DNA of 64,000 nt. Origin: Paraglaciecola sp. L3A3. GTDB lineage: Bacteria > Pseudomonadota > Gammaproteobacteria > Enterobacterales > Alteromonadaceae. Made by a program: the position numbers and the translations under genes. The DNA lies in the NCBI RefSeq assembly GCF_009796765.1, contig NZ_CP047023.1:3889501-3953500 (forward strand), given 5' to 3'. The notes below the pieces were generated by a model that saw nothing but the letters and a program-made list of their open reading frames with translations, ran no database searches and was not told where the DNA came from. Every line of letters starts with the position of its first letter. Within the stretch, counting starts at the first letter, position 1. This document shows, one piece after another, positions 35,641 through 44,633 of the stretch.

Positions 35641-37182
35641 ATGAAAAAAATAATCGTCTCGATCTTTGCCAGCTATTTACTTATGGGCTGTGTTCAAACA
35701 GAAAAGCCTAGCGTAACTTCGCAAAATAATGATAACCCCAGCAAACTGCTTGTAGAAAAAAAACGCAACAATGTAGTATTTATATTAGTTGATGATCTTG
35801 GCTATTCAGATATTAAGGCTTACAATCAAAATTCTTTTTACGAAACCCCTAACATTGATCAGTTAGCCTTAACGGGCACAAAATTTAATAATGGTTATGC
35901 TGCTAATCCAGTCTGCAGTCCGTCACGCTATGCCTTATTAACAGGACGCCATCCATCAAGAGTCAATAGCACTGACTTTTTCAGGCATGATAAGCGTGAA
36001 CGTCGTTCTGGCTACTTTGTGCCCGCTCCAGTGAAAAACCATTTAGCATTAGAAGAGCAAACAATGGCAGAAACCTTCAAAGAAAATGGTTATTCAACTG
36101 CATTTTTAGGTAAATGGCATTTAGGGGGCGAAGAAAAATACTGGCCAGAAAATAATGGTTTTGATGTCAATATTGGTGGCCATTCTAAAGGCAGCCCTAG
36201 TGGCTATTTTTCCCCGCATAAAAACCCACGTTTAAGTGATGGTGAAGAAGGCGAATACTTAACAGAACGCCTCACTAACGAAGCGATTAATTTGTTAGAT
36301 GGTTATGCTAAAAAAGATAATCCCTTTTTTATGTACTTAGCTTATTACACAGTACATACGCCTCTAGGTGCCCCTGAAAAAACTATCAATAAATATAAAA
36401 ACAAAGCTAAACAGCTTGGACTCACCAGCAAAGCAGATGATTTCAAACTAGAAGAACAAGTTTGGCCTGTGACTAAACCACGTAAAGTGAGAAGTGTACA
36501 AAATCATACTAAGTATGCGGCTATGGTTGAAGAAATGGACAGCAATGTTGGCCGTTTATTACAAAAACTAAAACAAACAGGTTTAGACAAAGACACCATA
36601 ATCGTATTTACCTCAGACAATGGCGGCTTATCCACTTCAGAAGGTTCTCCTACTTCTAATTTACCTTTACGCGGCGGTAAAGGCTGGCTATATGAAGGCG
36701 GAATTAAAGTGCCTTATATAATCAAGGTGCCTAATACAAAGAGCACAGGCATTGAAGTCAATACCCCAGTATTTTCTACTGATTTCTACCCAACTTTGAC
36801 CGAACTTGCTGGCATTAAACAAGGCAGTGCATCAGCTATCGATGGTATTTCTTTAACCTCTTTACTGGCGGGTAATGACAAAGCCGCGAACTTAACTAGA
36901 CCATTATTTTTCCATTATCCTCATTATTCTAACCAAGGTGGTTTTCCTGGCAGTGCGGTTCGTTTAGGTGACTGGAAATTAATTGAACGGTTTGAAGATG
37001 GCGTTCAAAATTTATACAACCTAGCCAATGATCCTGGTGAGTTGAATGACTTAGCCGCAACTAACCCAGAAAAAGTTAAGCAGTTAACCGCCATGTTACA
37101 CAAATGGTACACAGATGTAGATGCTACCTTTTTACTAGAAAAAGACGGCAAAACACCTTGGTTACCCAAGTTAGCAAACTAG
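35641..37182 (+). CDS. Formylglycine-dependent sulfatase (family S1), lipoprotein
   Basis: 513 residues with a lipoprotein signal ending LLMGC. FILVDDLGYSDIKAYN carries the metal-binding aspartates; Cys92 in NPVCSPSRYALLTGRHPSR is the CxPSR motif in which cysteine is oxidised to formylglycine; FLGKWHLGG and FTSDNGG are further S1 signatures. It removes sulfate esters from a glycan, in the periplasm or at the surface. AGGA precedes the ATG by six bases. First gene of a plus-strand run with GH97, esterase, sulfatase and PL7 genes. The required maturase is not in the window. Confidence 0.92.
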   Translation: MKKIIVSIFASYLLMGCVQTEKPSVTSQNNDNPSKLLVEKKRNNVVFILVDDLGYSDIKAYNQNSFYETPNIDQLALTGTKFNNGYAANPVCSPSRYALLTGRHPSRVNSTDFFRHDKRERRSGYFVPAPVKNHLALEEQTMAETFKENGYSTAFLGKWHLGGEEKYWPENNGFDVNIGGHSKGSPSGYFSPHKNPRLSDGEEGEYLTERLTNEAINLLDGYAKKDNPFFMYLAYYTVHTPLGAPEKTINKYKNKAKQLGLTSKADDFKLEEQVWPVTKPRKVRSVQNHTKYAAMVEEMDSNVGRLLQKLKQTGLDKDTIIVFTSDNGGLSTSEGSPTSNLPLRGGKGWLYEGGIKVPYIIKVPNTKSTGIEVNTPVFSTDFYPTLTELAGIKQGSASAIDGISLTSLLAGNDKAANLTRPLFFHYPHYSNQGGFPGSAVRLGDWKLIERFEDGVQNLYNLANDPGELNDLAATNPEKVKQLTAMLHKWYTDVDATFLLEKDGKTPWLPKLAN

Positions 37183-37232
37183 CTTATTAACTATAGGCCC
37201 CTATGTTCAACTCAATTTTAGGAAAGGTAATA

Positions 37233-39185
37233 ATGATCAATAAAATTAAATGGGTACTGGTTGTTATTACCTATTTCAGCGTATGTCTGCAATCGGCATT
37301 CGCTGTTAATCCACAAAAGACTGAACAGCCGTTAACTCTTGAATCACCTAACAAACGCATTCAGATTAAGGTCTGGACAAATCAACAGCCAATTCGATAT
37401 CAAGTTAGTTATGACTCTCTGCCCCTAGTTGCTGATTCAGCTCTGGGGATCACCTTAGAGTCTGGTTTATTCGCAGCGACTAACTTCATTGATGTTAAGA
37501 GATTTTCAAGCAGTCAGAGTTGGCAACCATTGTGGGGCCAGTTCTCAAACATAGATGATATTTATAATGCTTTGACGCTAAACCTTGTAGATAAAAGCCG
37601 TACAAATAAACAATTAGCTATTCATTTTCGTTTATATGATCAAGGCTTAGCCATTCAGTATGAAATTGACCTAAACAGCAAACAAGCAGATGTCTTAAGC
37701 GCAGAAAAAACCCAATTCAACTTACTTCATTCTTATGCTGTGAATAGTTATGGTGGAGAGAAAGCCCCTATAACGAGCAAACATATTATTGCAGGTAAAA
37801 AGTTAAAAATGCCGGTGCGTTTAACTCCAAACAATGGACCGCATATTGCTTTACACGAAGCTGCATTGCTAGACGGATCTCCTATGTCTATTCAAGGTAG
37901 CCAACACCATACTAATGGTCTTGAAGTCATAAAAAATCATGCGGAATACTTTATTGAACAACATAAAACCGCATGGCGTGTGTTGTTCCTTGCTGATAAA
38001 CCAGGTGAGTTTTTAACTAATACTTTGCTAGTGAACCTGTCTCCTGACTCAAAAATAAAAGACACAAGTTGGATCAAAACCGGCAAATCTTTTTGGGATT
38101 GGCGTGTCCGCGGTGATAAATACGGCAATGGCAAAATTTATGACATAGATTTTGATTCACTCAAACATTTTATTGAAGCGGCTGCTGAAAAAGGTATTGA
38201 GTATGTAATGATCGATGCCAATTGGTACGGTGAAGAACATAACGAAAAAAGTAACCCCTACACTGAAAAACCTGGCCTACACATGAGAGAACTACTGAAC
38301 TATGCCCAACAAAAAGGTGTAGGCTTTATTCTCTATGTGAATGATAAAGCTAGCTATCATCACGATTTAGATCACTTATTTGCGACTTATTCAGCTTGGG
38401 GCGCAGCAGGTATAAAATATGGTTTTATGAAGTCGTCAGGCCAAGAAAAAGTCCGTAAAACAATTAAAATTGTCGAGTTAGCTGCCAAACATCAATTATT
38501 AATTAATTTTCATGATAGTCCCATTGCGCCTACCGGTTTAAGAAGAACTTACCCTAACTGGTTAACCCGAGAATACGTGCACGGACAAACCGATGGCGGC
38601 CATGCTTTTACTCCTAGCGGTTATCTTGCCATGATGAATTTAAACATGCTTGCAGGCCCTTTAGACATGAGTAACGGATTTTATAAACTGGACAAACTCG
38701 TAGAAAGTAGAAAATATGTCAGAGAAGAAATATTTACAACAGTAGCAGGGGAAACTGCTCGAACTCTAATTACTTTTTCGGGATTAACTATTCTACCTGA
38801 CTCGCCAGAAGCTTATTCAGCCAAAGCGCCATTATTCGAATTCATTAAACAGCTACCTTCTACTTGGGATGACTCTAAAGTACTGGAAGATAAATTAGCG
38901 CAATATATCGTTATGGCTCGCAGGAATGGGGATAATTGGTACTTAGGTGCAGCTAATAATGAACAGCAACGTGAGCTCAAATTACCGTTAGATTTTCTGC
39001 AAAGTGAACAAACTTATATCGCCACTATATACGCTGATGCCAAAGATAGTCACTTTAAAAACCAACGGGAAAGTTATGAAATTTTTAGTCAAGAAGTTAA
39101 TCAAAAAACTGTGTTAGACATGCGTTTGGCTGCTGGTGGCGGACAGGCGATTAGCATCAAACCAAAAGACGCAGCAGTACGATAG
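37233..39185 (+). CDS. GH97-family glycoside hydrolase with atypical active-site residues
   Basis: 650 residues from ATG 37233, chosen because AGGAAAGG precedes it and a signal peptide (ending SAFAVN) begins there. N-terminal beta-supersandwich, central TIM barrel (DWRVRGDKYG, EYVMIDANWYG, GLRRTYPNWLTREYVHG) and C-terminal sandwich match GH97, the alpha-glucosidase/alpha-galactosidase family. In retaining members the nucleophile Asp follows the GIKVD strand; here it reads GIKYGFM with Gly397. In inverting members HDEYRPTG supplies a base Glu; here HDSPIAPTG has Ser429. The TREYVHG glutamate is kept. Activity therefore needs testing. 50 bases after the sulfatase gene. Confidence 0.82.
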   Translation: MINKIKWVLVVITYFSVCLQSAFAVNPQKTEQPLTLESPNKRIQIKVWTNQQPIRYQVSYDSLPLVADSALGITLESGLFAATNFIDVKRFSSSQSWQPLWGQFSNIDDIYNALTLNLVDKSRTNKQLAIHFRLYDQGLAIQYEIDLNSKQADVLSAEKTQFNLLHSYAVNSYGGEKAPITSKHIIAGKKLKMPVRLTPNNGPHIALHEAALLDGSPMSIQGSQHHTNGLEVIKNHAEYFIEQHKTAWRVLFLADKPGEFLTNTLLVNLSPDSKIKDTSWIKTGKSFWDWRVRGDKYGNGKIYDIDFDSLKHFIEAAAEKGIEYVMIDANWYGEEHNEKSNPYTEKPGLHMRELLNYAQQKGVGFILYVNDKASYHHDLDHLFATYSAWGAAGIKYGFMKSSGQEKVRKTIKIVELAAKHQLLINFHDSPIAPTGLRRTYPNWLTREYVHGQTDGGHAFTPSGYLAMMNLNMLAGPLDMSNGFYKLDKLVESRKYVREEIFTTVAGETARTLITFSGLTILPDSPEAYSAKAPLFEFIKQLPSTWDDSKVLEDKLAQYIVMARRNGDNWYLGAANNEQQRELKLPLDFLQSEQTYIATIYADAKDSHFKNQRESYEIFSQEVNQKTVLDMRLAAGGGQAISIKPKDAAVR

Positions 39186-39239
39186 TTTCATACGGCTGCT
39201 GTTCAACCTTAATCTATAACCAATTAACAGGTAACTAAT

Positions 39240-40163
39240 ATGGTACTTTGTGGTCGATTTACCTTAGCCCTAATCACCATGAGTTTTTTCTTCAGCTCAT
39301 TTATGGCCCTGTCTGCTGTAAAAATGGAGCAGAAAAAGCATTCAACAGAGCCATTTTTAGTGGGCTCTACTTGGATCGATCCAGAAGTGCAGCCAGACGA
39401 AATTATTAGCTATAAAAAAGTGGCGGATAGTGAACTTACCTTACATATTTTTAAAGCCAAAAATCTGCAAAATAATGATAAGACCCCCGCCATTGTATTC
39501 TTTCATGGTGGTGGTTGGGTAGCTGGTACGCCTGCTGTTATGTACGACCAAGCTGACTACTTTTCGCAGCAAGGTGTGTTGGTTATTTCAGTGGAATACA
39601 GAATACAAAACAAACACGCCACACCGCCTTTGGTGGCAGTTAGTGATGCTAAGTCGGCGTTTCGCTGGGTGCGTAAAAATGCTCAGCGGTTAAACATAGA
39701 TAGCAACCGAATTGCCGCTGGTGGCCGCTCTGCAGGTGGCCATCTGGCTGCTGCATTAGCCTCTGTTGATGGTTTTAATGACCATAGAGATGATGTCAGT
39801 ATTAGTACTGTTCCCGCCGCTCTTTTACTGTTTAATCCGGTTATTGATAATGGCCCTAAAGGTTATGGTTACAAACGTGTTAAACCTTACTGGCAGGCAT
39901 TTTCACCGCTGCATAATATTAAAAAAGGCCATCCTGCCACCATTATTTTTTTGGGCACTAATGACAGATTAATTCCAGTCGCAACCGGCCAACTATACCA
40001 ACAGGCTATAAAAGACCAAGGCAGTCGAGCTGACTTACATTTATACCCTGAACAAAAACATGACTTTTTTAACAGAAATAAGTCAGCTAAATATTTCAGC
40101 GATACCCTAATTAAAAGCCATCAGTTTTTAAACAGTATTGGATTTATCGATACTCAGCCTTAA
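39240..40163 (+). CDS. Secreted alpha/beta-hydrolase, esterase/acetylesterase type
   Basis: 307 residues with an N-terminal signal (FFFSSFMALSAVK). The fold and motifs fit the hormone-sensitive-lipase/acetyl-xylan-esterase group: FFHGGGWVAG is the oxyanion HGGG motif, GGRSAGGHLAAALAS holds the nucleophile Ser in G-R-S-A-G, the Asp lies in LGTNDRLIP and the His in EQKHDFFNR. Located between GH97 and sulfatase genes, it probably removes acetyl or similar esters from the glycan. Start ATG follows CAGGTAACTAAT. Confidence 0.85.
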   Translation: MVLCGRFTLALITMSFFFSSFMALSAVKMEQKKHSTEPFLVGSTWIDPEVQPDEIISYKKVADSELTLHIFKAKNLQNNDKTPAIVFFHGGGWVAGTPAVMYDQADYFSQQGVLVISVEYRIQNKHATPPLVAVSDAKSAFRWVRKNAQRLNIDSNRIAAGGRSAGGHLAAALASVDGFNDHRDDVSISTVPAALLLFNPVIDNGPKGYGYKRVKPYWQAFSPLHNIKKGHPATIIFLGTNDRLIPVATGQLYQQAIKDQGSRADLHLYPEQKHDFFNRNKSAKYFSDTLIKSHQFLNSIGFIDTQP

Positions 40164-40227
40164 GCCAAAAGCTAACAGGCGTCAATAACACAGTAGATAA
40201 AACAAAACATTAGCGAGTAACAAAGTT

Positions 40228-41685
40228 ATGTATTCAAAAAGAACAAAAATTCAATCGCTCTCACTCACCGCCTTATTATTGTTTGGCGCAGCGAGTAGCC
40301 TAGTGTCAGCAAAAGAATCAAGCCCAAATGTCCAACCGAACATTGTCATTCTTTTTGCTGATGATATGGGCTACGGAGATATAGAGGCTTACAATCCAGA
40401 CAGTAAAATTCCAACTCCAAATCTTAATAAAATGGCTGCCGACGGTATGGCTTTTACTGATGCTCATACTTCTTCTGCTGTATGTACCCCTTCTAGGTAT
40501 TCGATTTTAACAGGCCGCTATGCTTGGCGTACTCATTTAAAACGTGGCGTGCTCAGAGGTCATTCCCCCGCACTTATCGAACCTAGCAGAACCACCATAG
40601 CGTCAATGTTGCAGTCGCAAGGTTACAACACTATAGCCGTAGGAAAATGGCATATAGGTATTGGTCAAGCTGAAACAGACTACTGGGGTAAAATAAAACA
40701 AGGGCCTAATTCGGTGGGTTTTGACTATTTTTTTGGGATCCCAGCGTCGCTTGATATGGAGCCCTATGTGTATATTGAAAATGAATCTCTGGCTACCCCC
40801 TTGACGGGCAAAATAATAGAAGCCAGTCGGCATAGAAGACAAGATGGTGAAGGGTTTTGGCGTAAAGGGTTAGTGGGTGAAGGTTTTGAACATCAGGATG
40901 TTTTATCCACTTTAACCAACAAAGCCATGGATCAAATCGAATTAGCCACTCAAGATCCTGAGAAAAAACCCTTCTTTTTATATTATGCTCTGCCAGCTCC
41001 TCATACTCCTTGGTTACCTAGCAAAGCGTCTAAAGGTCAAACAGGCGCAGGTTATTATGGCGATTTTGTGGTTGATGTAGATAATTTAGTAGGCCAAGTT
41101 AATAACAAGCTTAAAGAATTGAATATAGCTGATAACACTATTGTTATTTACTCGTCAGATAATGGTGCTCATTGGGGTGAGTCGGATAAAAAGAAATATG
41201 GGCACCTAGCAAATGGCAAACTTCGTGGCCAAAAAGCAGATATTCATGAAGGCGGTCACAGAGTGCCACTCATCATCAACTGGCCTGGTAAAGTCGCAAA
41301 AGGCAAAATGAATTCATCACTCTTGGTACTGAATGATTTAATGGCAACGCTAGCCGCTATTACCAATACCAGTATCCAACAAGTTAGTGGCTTAGACAGT
41401 GTTGATTTTTCTACCCAGTTATTGTCTCAAGCAAACAGCGAGCATGACAGAGGTGCGGTTATCCATCATTCATTTCAAGGCATGTTTGCTATCCGTAAAG
41501 GCGATTGGAAACTCATTGATGGTGCCGGTAGTGGTGGTTTCACACGTATTAAACCTGACGGTAACTCAATGCAGTTATACAACCTAAAAGATGATCCTGC
41601 AGAAACGACTAATCTAGTAAACAAGTACCCAGTTGTAGTTAATCAATTAATGACTGAGCTTAAACAAATTAGAGGTAACGACTAA
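40228..41685 (+). CDS. Formylglycine-dependent sulfatase (family S1)
   Basis: 485 residues with a signal peptide ending SLVSAKE. Metal site ILFADDMGYGDIEAYNPDS (first part ILFADDMGYGD), Cys86 in SSAVCTPSRYSILTGRYAWR as the CxPSR formylglycine motif, VGKWHIG and YSSDNGAHWG are standard for the arylsulfatase A-like S1 group. It differs enough from the sulfatase at 35641 to suggest a different sulfate position or sugar. Fourth gene of the plus-strand run; 64 bases after the esterase. Confidence 0.92.
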   Translation: MYSKRTKIQSLSLTALLLFGAASSLVSAKESSPNVQPNIVILFADDMGYGDIEAYNPDSKIPTPNLNKMAADGMAFTDAHTSSAVCTPSRYSILTGRYAWRTHLKRGVLRGHSPALIEPSRTTIASMLQSQGYNTIAVGKWHIGIGQAETDYWGKIKQGPNSVGFDYFFGIPASLDMEPYVYIENESLATPLTGKIIEASRHRRQDGEGFWRKGLVGEGFEHQDVLSTLTNKAMDQIELATQDPEKKPFFLYYALPAPHTPWLPSKASKGQTGAGYYGDFVVDVDNLVGQVNNKLKELNIADNTIVIYSSDNGAHWGESDKKKYGHLANGKLRGQKADIHEGGHRVPLIINWPGKVAKGKMNSSLLVLNDLMATLAAITNTSIQQVSGLDSVDFSTQLLSQANSEHDRGAVIHHSFQGMFAIRKGDWKLIDGAGSGGFTRIKPDGNSMQLYNLKDDPAETTNLVNKYPVVVNQLMTELKQIRGND

Positions 41686-41796
41686 ACCATTAGCTTGGCT
41701 TTGAATAACACCCTCATTAGGCAATCACAGTATTGCCTAATGAGATCACCCCAACAAAGCTTACTAAACTTATTTCTATAAATCCCTCCACACTAA

Positions 41797-41847
41797 TTGG
41801 TATACCACACCCCTGAAATTGGTATGTTTTATATCTTTAATTGGTAT
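41797..41847 (+). promoter_or_regulatory. Cluster of TTGGTAT boxes upstream of PL7 alginate lyase
   Basis: Three sites precede the gene by 40-95 bases: a near-palindrome TTGGTATACCAC (41797-41808) and half-sites AATTGGTAT at 41817 and 41839. They share the TTGGTA core with the perfect palindromes before the PL6 gene, so one GntR-type regulator may govern both alginate lyases. Confidence 0.6.
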
Positions 41848-41889
41848 GATATATTGGCGAAAAGGTATTAATTCGATAAAGAGATAAGA

Positions 41890-43011
41890 ATGAAAATTGC
41901 CCATATAAAAAAAATAGTACTATACAGTGCTTTACTGCCGTTAACCGGCTCACTCATCATGGCTTGCTCAGGGACTGACTCAGCAAATAGCCAACCCAGT
42001 GTAATGACCAACCAAGCTAACGTACCCGCGACAAAATTTGATCTATCTCATTGGAAAATTACCGTCCCCGTCGATTTAGATAATAATGGCAAAATTGATG
42101 AAATAAGTGTCAAAGACATACAAAATTATGCTCACCCTGATTTTTTCTATCTTGATAACAATGGTGGTATGGTGTTTGCTGCTCCTAATAAAGCAATTAC
42201 TACGGCATCGTCTTCCAATACACGTAGCGAATTACGCCAAATGATCCGTGGTTCTAACACCAAAATAAAAACTAAATACGCAGGTAATAACTTTGCCTTA
42301 GCAGCTCACCCTTTAGCAGAAAGATTTGGGGCGATTGGTGGTAAACTAGACGCCACCCTAAAAGTAGATCATGTCGCTTTACGTGCCAAAAACCCTAATA
42401 CTCCGGCAGCATTTTCAGTGGTTGTAGGGCAAATACATGCACTTAAAGACGAAGCATTGATTGCCAAAAACTTAGGTTTTGGTTGGGGTAACGAACCCAT
42501 TAAAATATATTACAAAAAATGGCCAAATCACGAGAAAGGTTCGGTTTTTTGGAACTACGAACGTAATCTACCTAAAACAGATCCTAACCGTACCGATATT
42601 GCTTATCCAGTATGGGGCAATACATGGGAAAACCGAAATGAACCAGGAGATGCAGGCATAAGTTTAGGTGAAGAGTTTAGTTACACCATCAATGTACATG
42701 AAAATATCATGCACCTTACTTTTAGTGCAGCAGGCAAAAAAGAGGTTAACTATTCGATTAACTTAGCTAACAATGTGGATGCATATGGCAAAGTGGATGA
42801 TAAAGATCATCGTATGGGTTATCTGGCTGACTTCCATTACTTTAAAGCTGGGGCATATAATCAATGTAGTACTAAAGACGAGGCAGGCGGCTTATGGTAC
42901 GCAGGCTGTTTAGGTACCGGGGATTGGCCTACAGATAAAAAGAATGGTGATTATACTCAAGTGACTTTTAGTCAATTAACCTTAAGCCCATCACAAGCGC
43001 CTGCAAACTAG
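41890..43011 (+). CDS. PL7-family alginate lyase, lipoprotein
   Basis: 373 residues, lipoprotein signal ending IMAC (Cys26). The beta-jelly-roll of PL7 is marked by its three catalytic-groove motifs: RSELR (Arg112-Arg116), QIH (Gln181-His183) and YFKAGAYNQ (Tyr317-Gln325), together with FDLSHWKITVP at the start of the domain. The QIH form is often linked to preference for polyguluronate or mixed blocks, by family knowledge. It degrades alginate by beta-elimination at the cell surface or periplasm. A long perfect hairpin follows at 43021. It may be a single-gene unit because of its own operators. Confidence 0.93.
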   Translation: MKIAHIKKIVLYSALLPLTGSLIMACSGTDSANSQPSVMTNQANVPATKFDLSHWKITVPVDLDNNGKIDEISVKDIQNYAHPDFFYLDNNGGMVFAAPNKAITTASSSNTRSELRQMIRGSNTKIKTKYAGNNFALAAHPLAERFGAIGGKLDATLKVDHVALRAKNPNTPAAFSVVVGQIHALKDEALIAKNLGFGWGNEPIKIYYKKWPNHEKGSVFWNYERNLPKTDPNRTDIAYPVWGNTWENRNEPGDAGISLGEEFSYTINVHENIMHLTFSAAGKKEVNYSINLANNVDAYGKVDDKDHRMGYLADFHYFKAGAYNQCSTKDEAGGLWYAGCLGTGDWPTDKKNGDYTQVTFSQLTLSPSQAPAN

Positions 43012-43020
43012 TTTTTGAGT

Positions 43021-43065
43021 CAATAGTAAGCACTTAATAGTTCTGCTATTAAGTGCTTACTATTG
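43021..43065. terminator. Perfect 20-bp inverted repeat after the PL7 gene
   Basis: CAATAGTAAGCACTTAATAG, five-base loop TTCTG, then the exact reverse complement. No T tract follows on either strand. It sits between convergent genes and may act as a bidirectional terminator or RNA stabiliser. Confidence 0.7.
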
Positions 43066-43068
43066 TAA

Positions 43069-43360
43069 TGCCAACTCCAATAAATAATACCAATCCGCAT
43101 TGATAAGTGTGCACTCAGTGAGAGTTTAAATGAACTTAATCAAGGCGCTTGAATGAATCTTTTTATTAAAAAAGAGCCAGTGCTCTTTTGAGTTCAAACA
43201 ACGCAGAGTAAGTTCATTTAAAACTCGCCTAAAAGGAATGCCTCAGCAGCTTTTGCCCTACGTTCTCGGTATTTGAAAGGGAACAACCATTCCTGCACAC
43301 CGACACCTTGTTCAAAAGCCCATGCAGCTTGAATACAGAGTAAACAAAGGAGTCCAGAGT
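43069..43360. repeat. Interspersed element, second copy of the TACCAATC family, with internal inverted repeat
   Basis: Begins CCAACTCCAATAAATAATAC plus CAATC, the same left end as the copy at 53229, then CAGTGAGAGTTTAAATGAACTTA. The arms GAGTTTAAATGAACTTA (43122) and TAAGTTCATTTAAAACTC (43209) are inverted around ~70 bases. To 43360 follows non-coding sequence with no recognised gene; it has the look of a conserved insertion-related repeat. Confidence 0.55.
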
Positions 43361-43409
43361 AAAAATATCGAAAAATGATATTGTTCACACCTAAACTACT
43401 TCTGACTTT

Positions 43410-44486
43410 TTATTTGTTTGGTTTCATTCGAAAAACATGAGACAAACTTCCATAACCAGGCGTCGCATTAGTACCAGTAGCCATATAAAGGTAAGCAGGT
43501 TTGTCATCAACAAATAATATCTGTGGACGTTCTAAGCGTCCGGTTTTATCGCCTCTGTGCACCTTAGCTTTGCTCAACGCCTCATCACCTATGTAATGAG
43601 TTAGATGTTCAAAAGAGCGAGTGATGTCTTTCGTTGGAAAATGCAAACCGTCTTTAGATTTCCATAATAAACCACCACCATGTGAACCTTTTTTACTACC
43701 AAAATCACGACTCAGCATATAAACAGTATCATTCAAACTAAAGGCATAAGAATCTTCTATGCCCATACCAATTTCGGTAACTTGAGTGGGTTGATGAATG
43801 TATGGGCCTTCCAGTTTATCTGCTATAGCTACACCATAGGTATAGTTGCCACGTTTAGCTTTTGGATTTTTCTTGATCACAGATTTATTATACAAATAGT
43901 ATTTATCATCTTTCTTGATCAAAGTTGGATTGGATACTCCCAACTGTGCTGTGTAGCTCCAGTCAGTTGATTTTTCAGACTTACGTAAGATTGTGCCATC
44001 GGCCTCACCACCACTTACTGGACGCCATGTATCATTTAAGTCATCAGCCACATACATCACAATTCGCTGAGTTTTTAAATTGTTATTTTCGTTAACGATA
44101 AAACTTAGTACATAACGACCATCAATTTCTTTGATGGTCGGGTTGTGGGGCGAATTGAACATTCCGTCTTGATCAGGAACCGCTACTCGGACAAATTCAA
44201 ACGGTCCTTCTGGCGTGTCGCCAACATAGTGAGCAATTTCACAGTCTTTAAACCAGCCACTAAAATTAGATCGAGTACCCATTGGCCACTGAGCTACATA
44301 CAGATGAACTTTACCTTTTGGCCCAATGACAGGCGAAGATCCCCAAACATGCATGCCTTCGCGCTGAACTGCTACCCCCACATATTCATAATCAAAATCA
44401 GCGGGCTCTGGTTGTGCAAAACAAATAGATGGCAAAGCCACCATACCGGCAAGGAAGCCTTTTAAATTGTACTTTTTTGTTTTCAT
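43410..44486 (-). CDS. Five-bladed beta-propeller glycoside hydrolase (GH43/GH117-like)
   Basis: 358 residues with a signal peptide ending ICFAQPEP. The repeated blade pattern of clan GH-F/GH117-like enzymes is visible: HVWGSSPVIGPKGKVHLYVA (first blade with Asp/Ser region), FNSPHNPTIKEIDGRYVL, VSNPTLIKKDDKYYLYNKS, YGVAIADKLEGPY and ERPQILFVDDKPAYLY. Such enzymes are exo-acting on alpha-linked sugars, including 3,6-anhydrogalactose or arabinose, depending on family; I cannot fix the family. A quasi-palindromic CCGTTTACACGG (44519-44530) 33 bases upstream resembles a LacI-type operator. Confidence 0.65.
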   Translation of the reverse strand: MKTKKYNLKGFLAGMVALPSICFAQPEPADFDYEYVGVAVQREGMHVWGSSPVIGPKGKVHLYVAQWPMGTRSNFSGWFKDCEIAHYVGDTPEGPFEFVRVAVPDQDGMFNSPHNPTIKEIDGRYVLSFIVNENNNLKTQRIVMYVADDLNDTWRPVSGGEADGTILRKSEKSTDWSYTAQLGVSNPTLIKKDDKYYLYNKSVIKKNPKAKRGNYTYGVAIADKLEGPYIHQPTQVTEIGMGIEDSYAFSLNDTVYMLSRDFGSKKGSHGGGLLWKSKDGLHFPTKDITRSFEHLTHYIGDEALSKAKVHRGDKTGRLERPQILFVDDKPAYLYMATGTNATPGYGSLSHVFRMKPNK

Positions 44487-44518
44487 TGTATGTATCTCTT
44501 TAATCTCTACTCATAAAA

Positions 44519-44530
44519 CCGTTTACACGG
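44519..44530 (-). promoter_or_regulatory. Possible LacI-type operator before the beta-propeller glycosidase
   Basis: CCGTTTACACGG, on the minus strand CCGTGTAAACGG, has CCGT/ACGG arms and the GTAAAC core common in LacI-family sites. A single short site; weak evidence. Confidence 0.3.
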
Positions 44531-44633
44531 AAAAATATCATCAATGGATAATAACAAGATTGTCTAGCCAAACCCGTAAAATCAAGACATTCTCGCGGCA
44601 TATGCAGGCTTAGATAGGACAGTATTTTGCACC

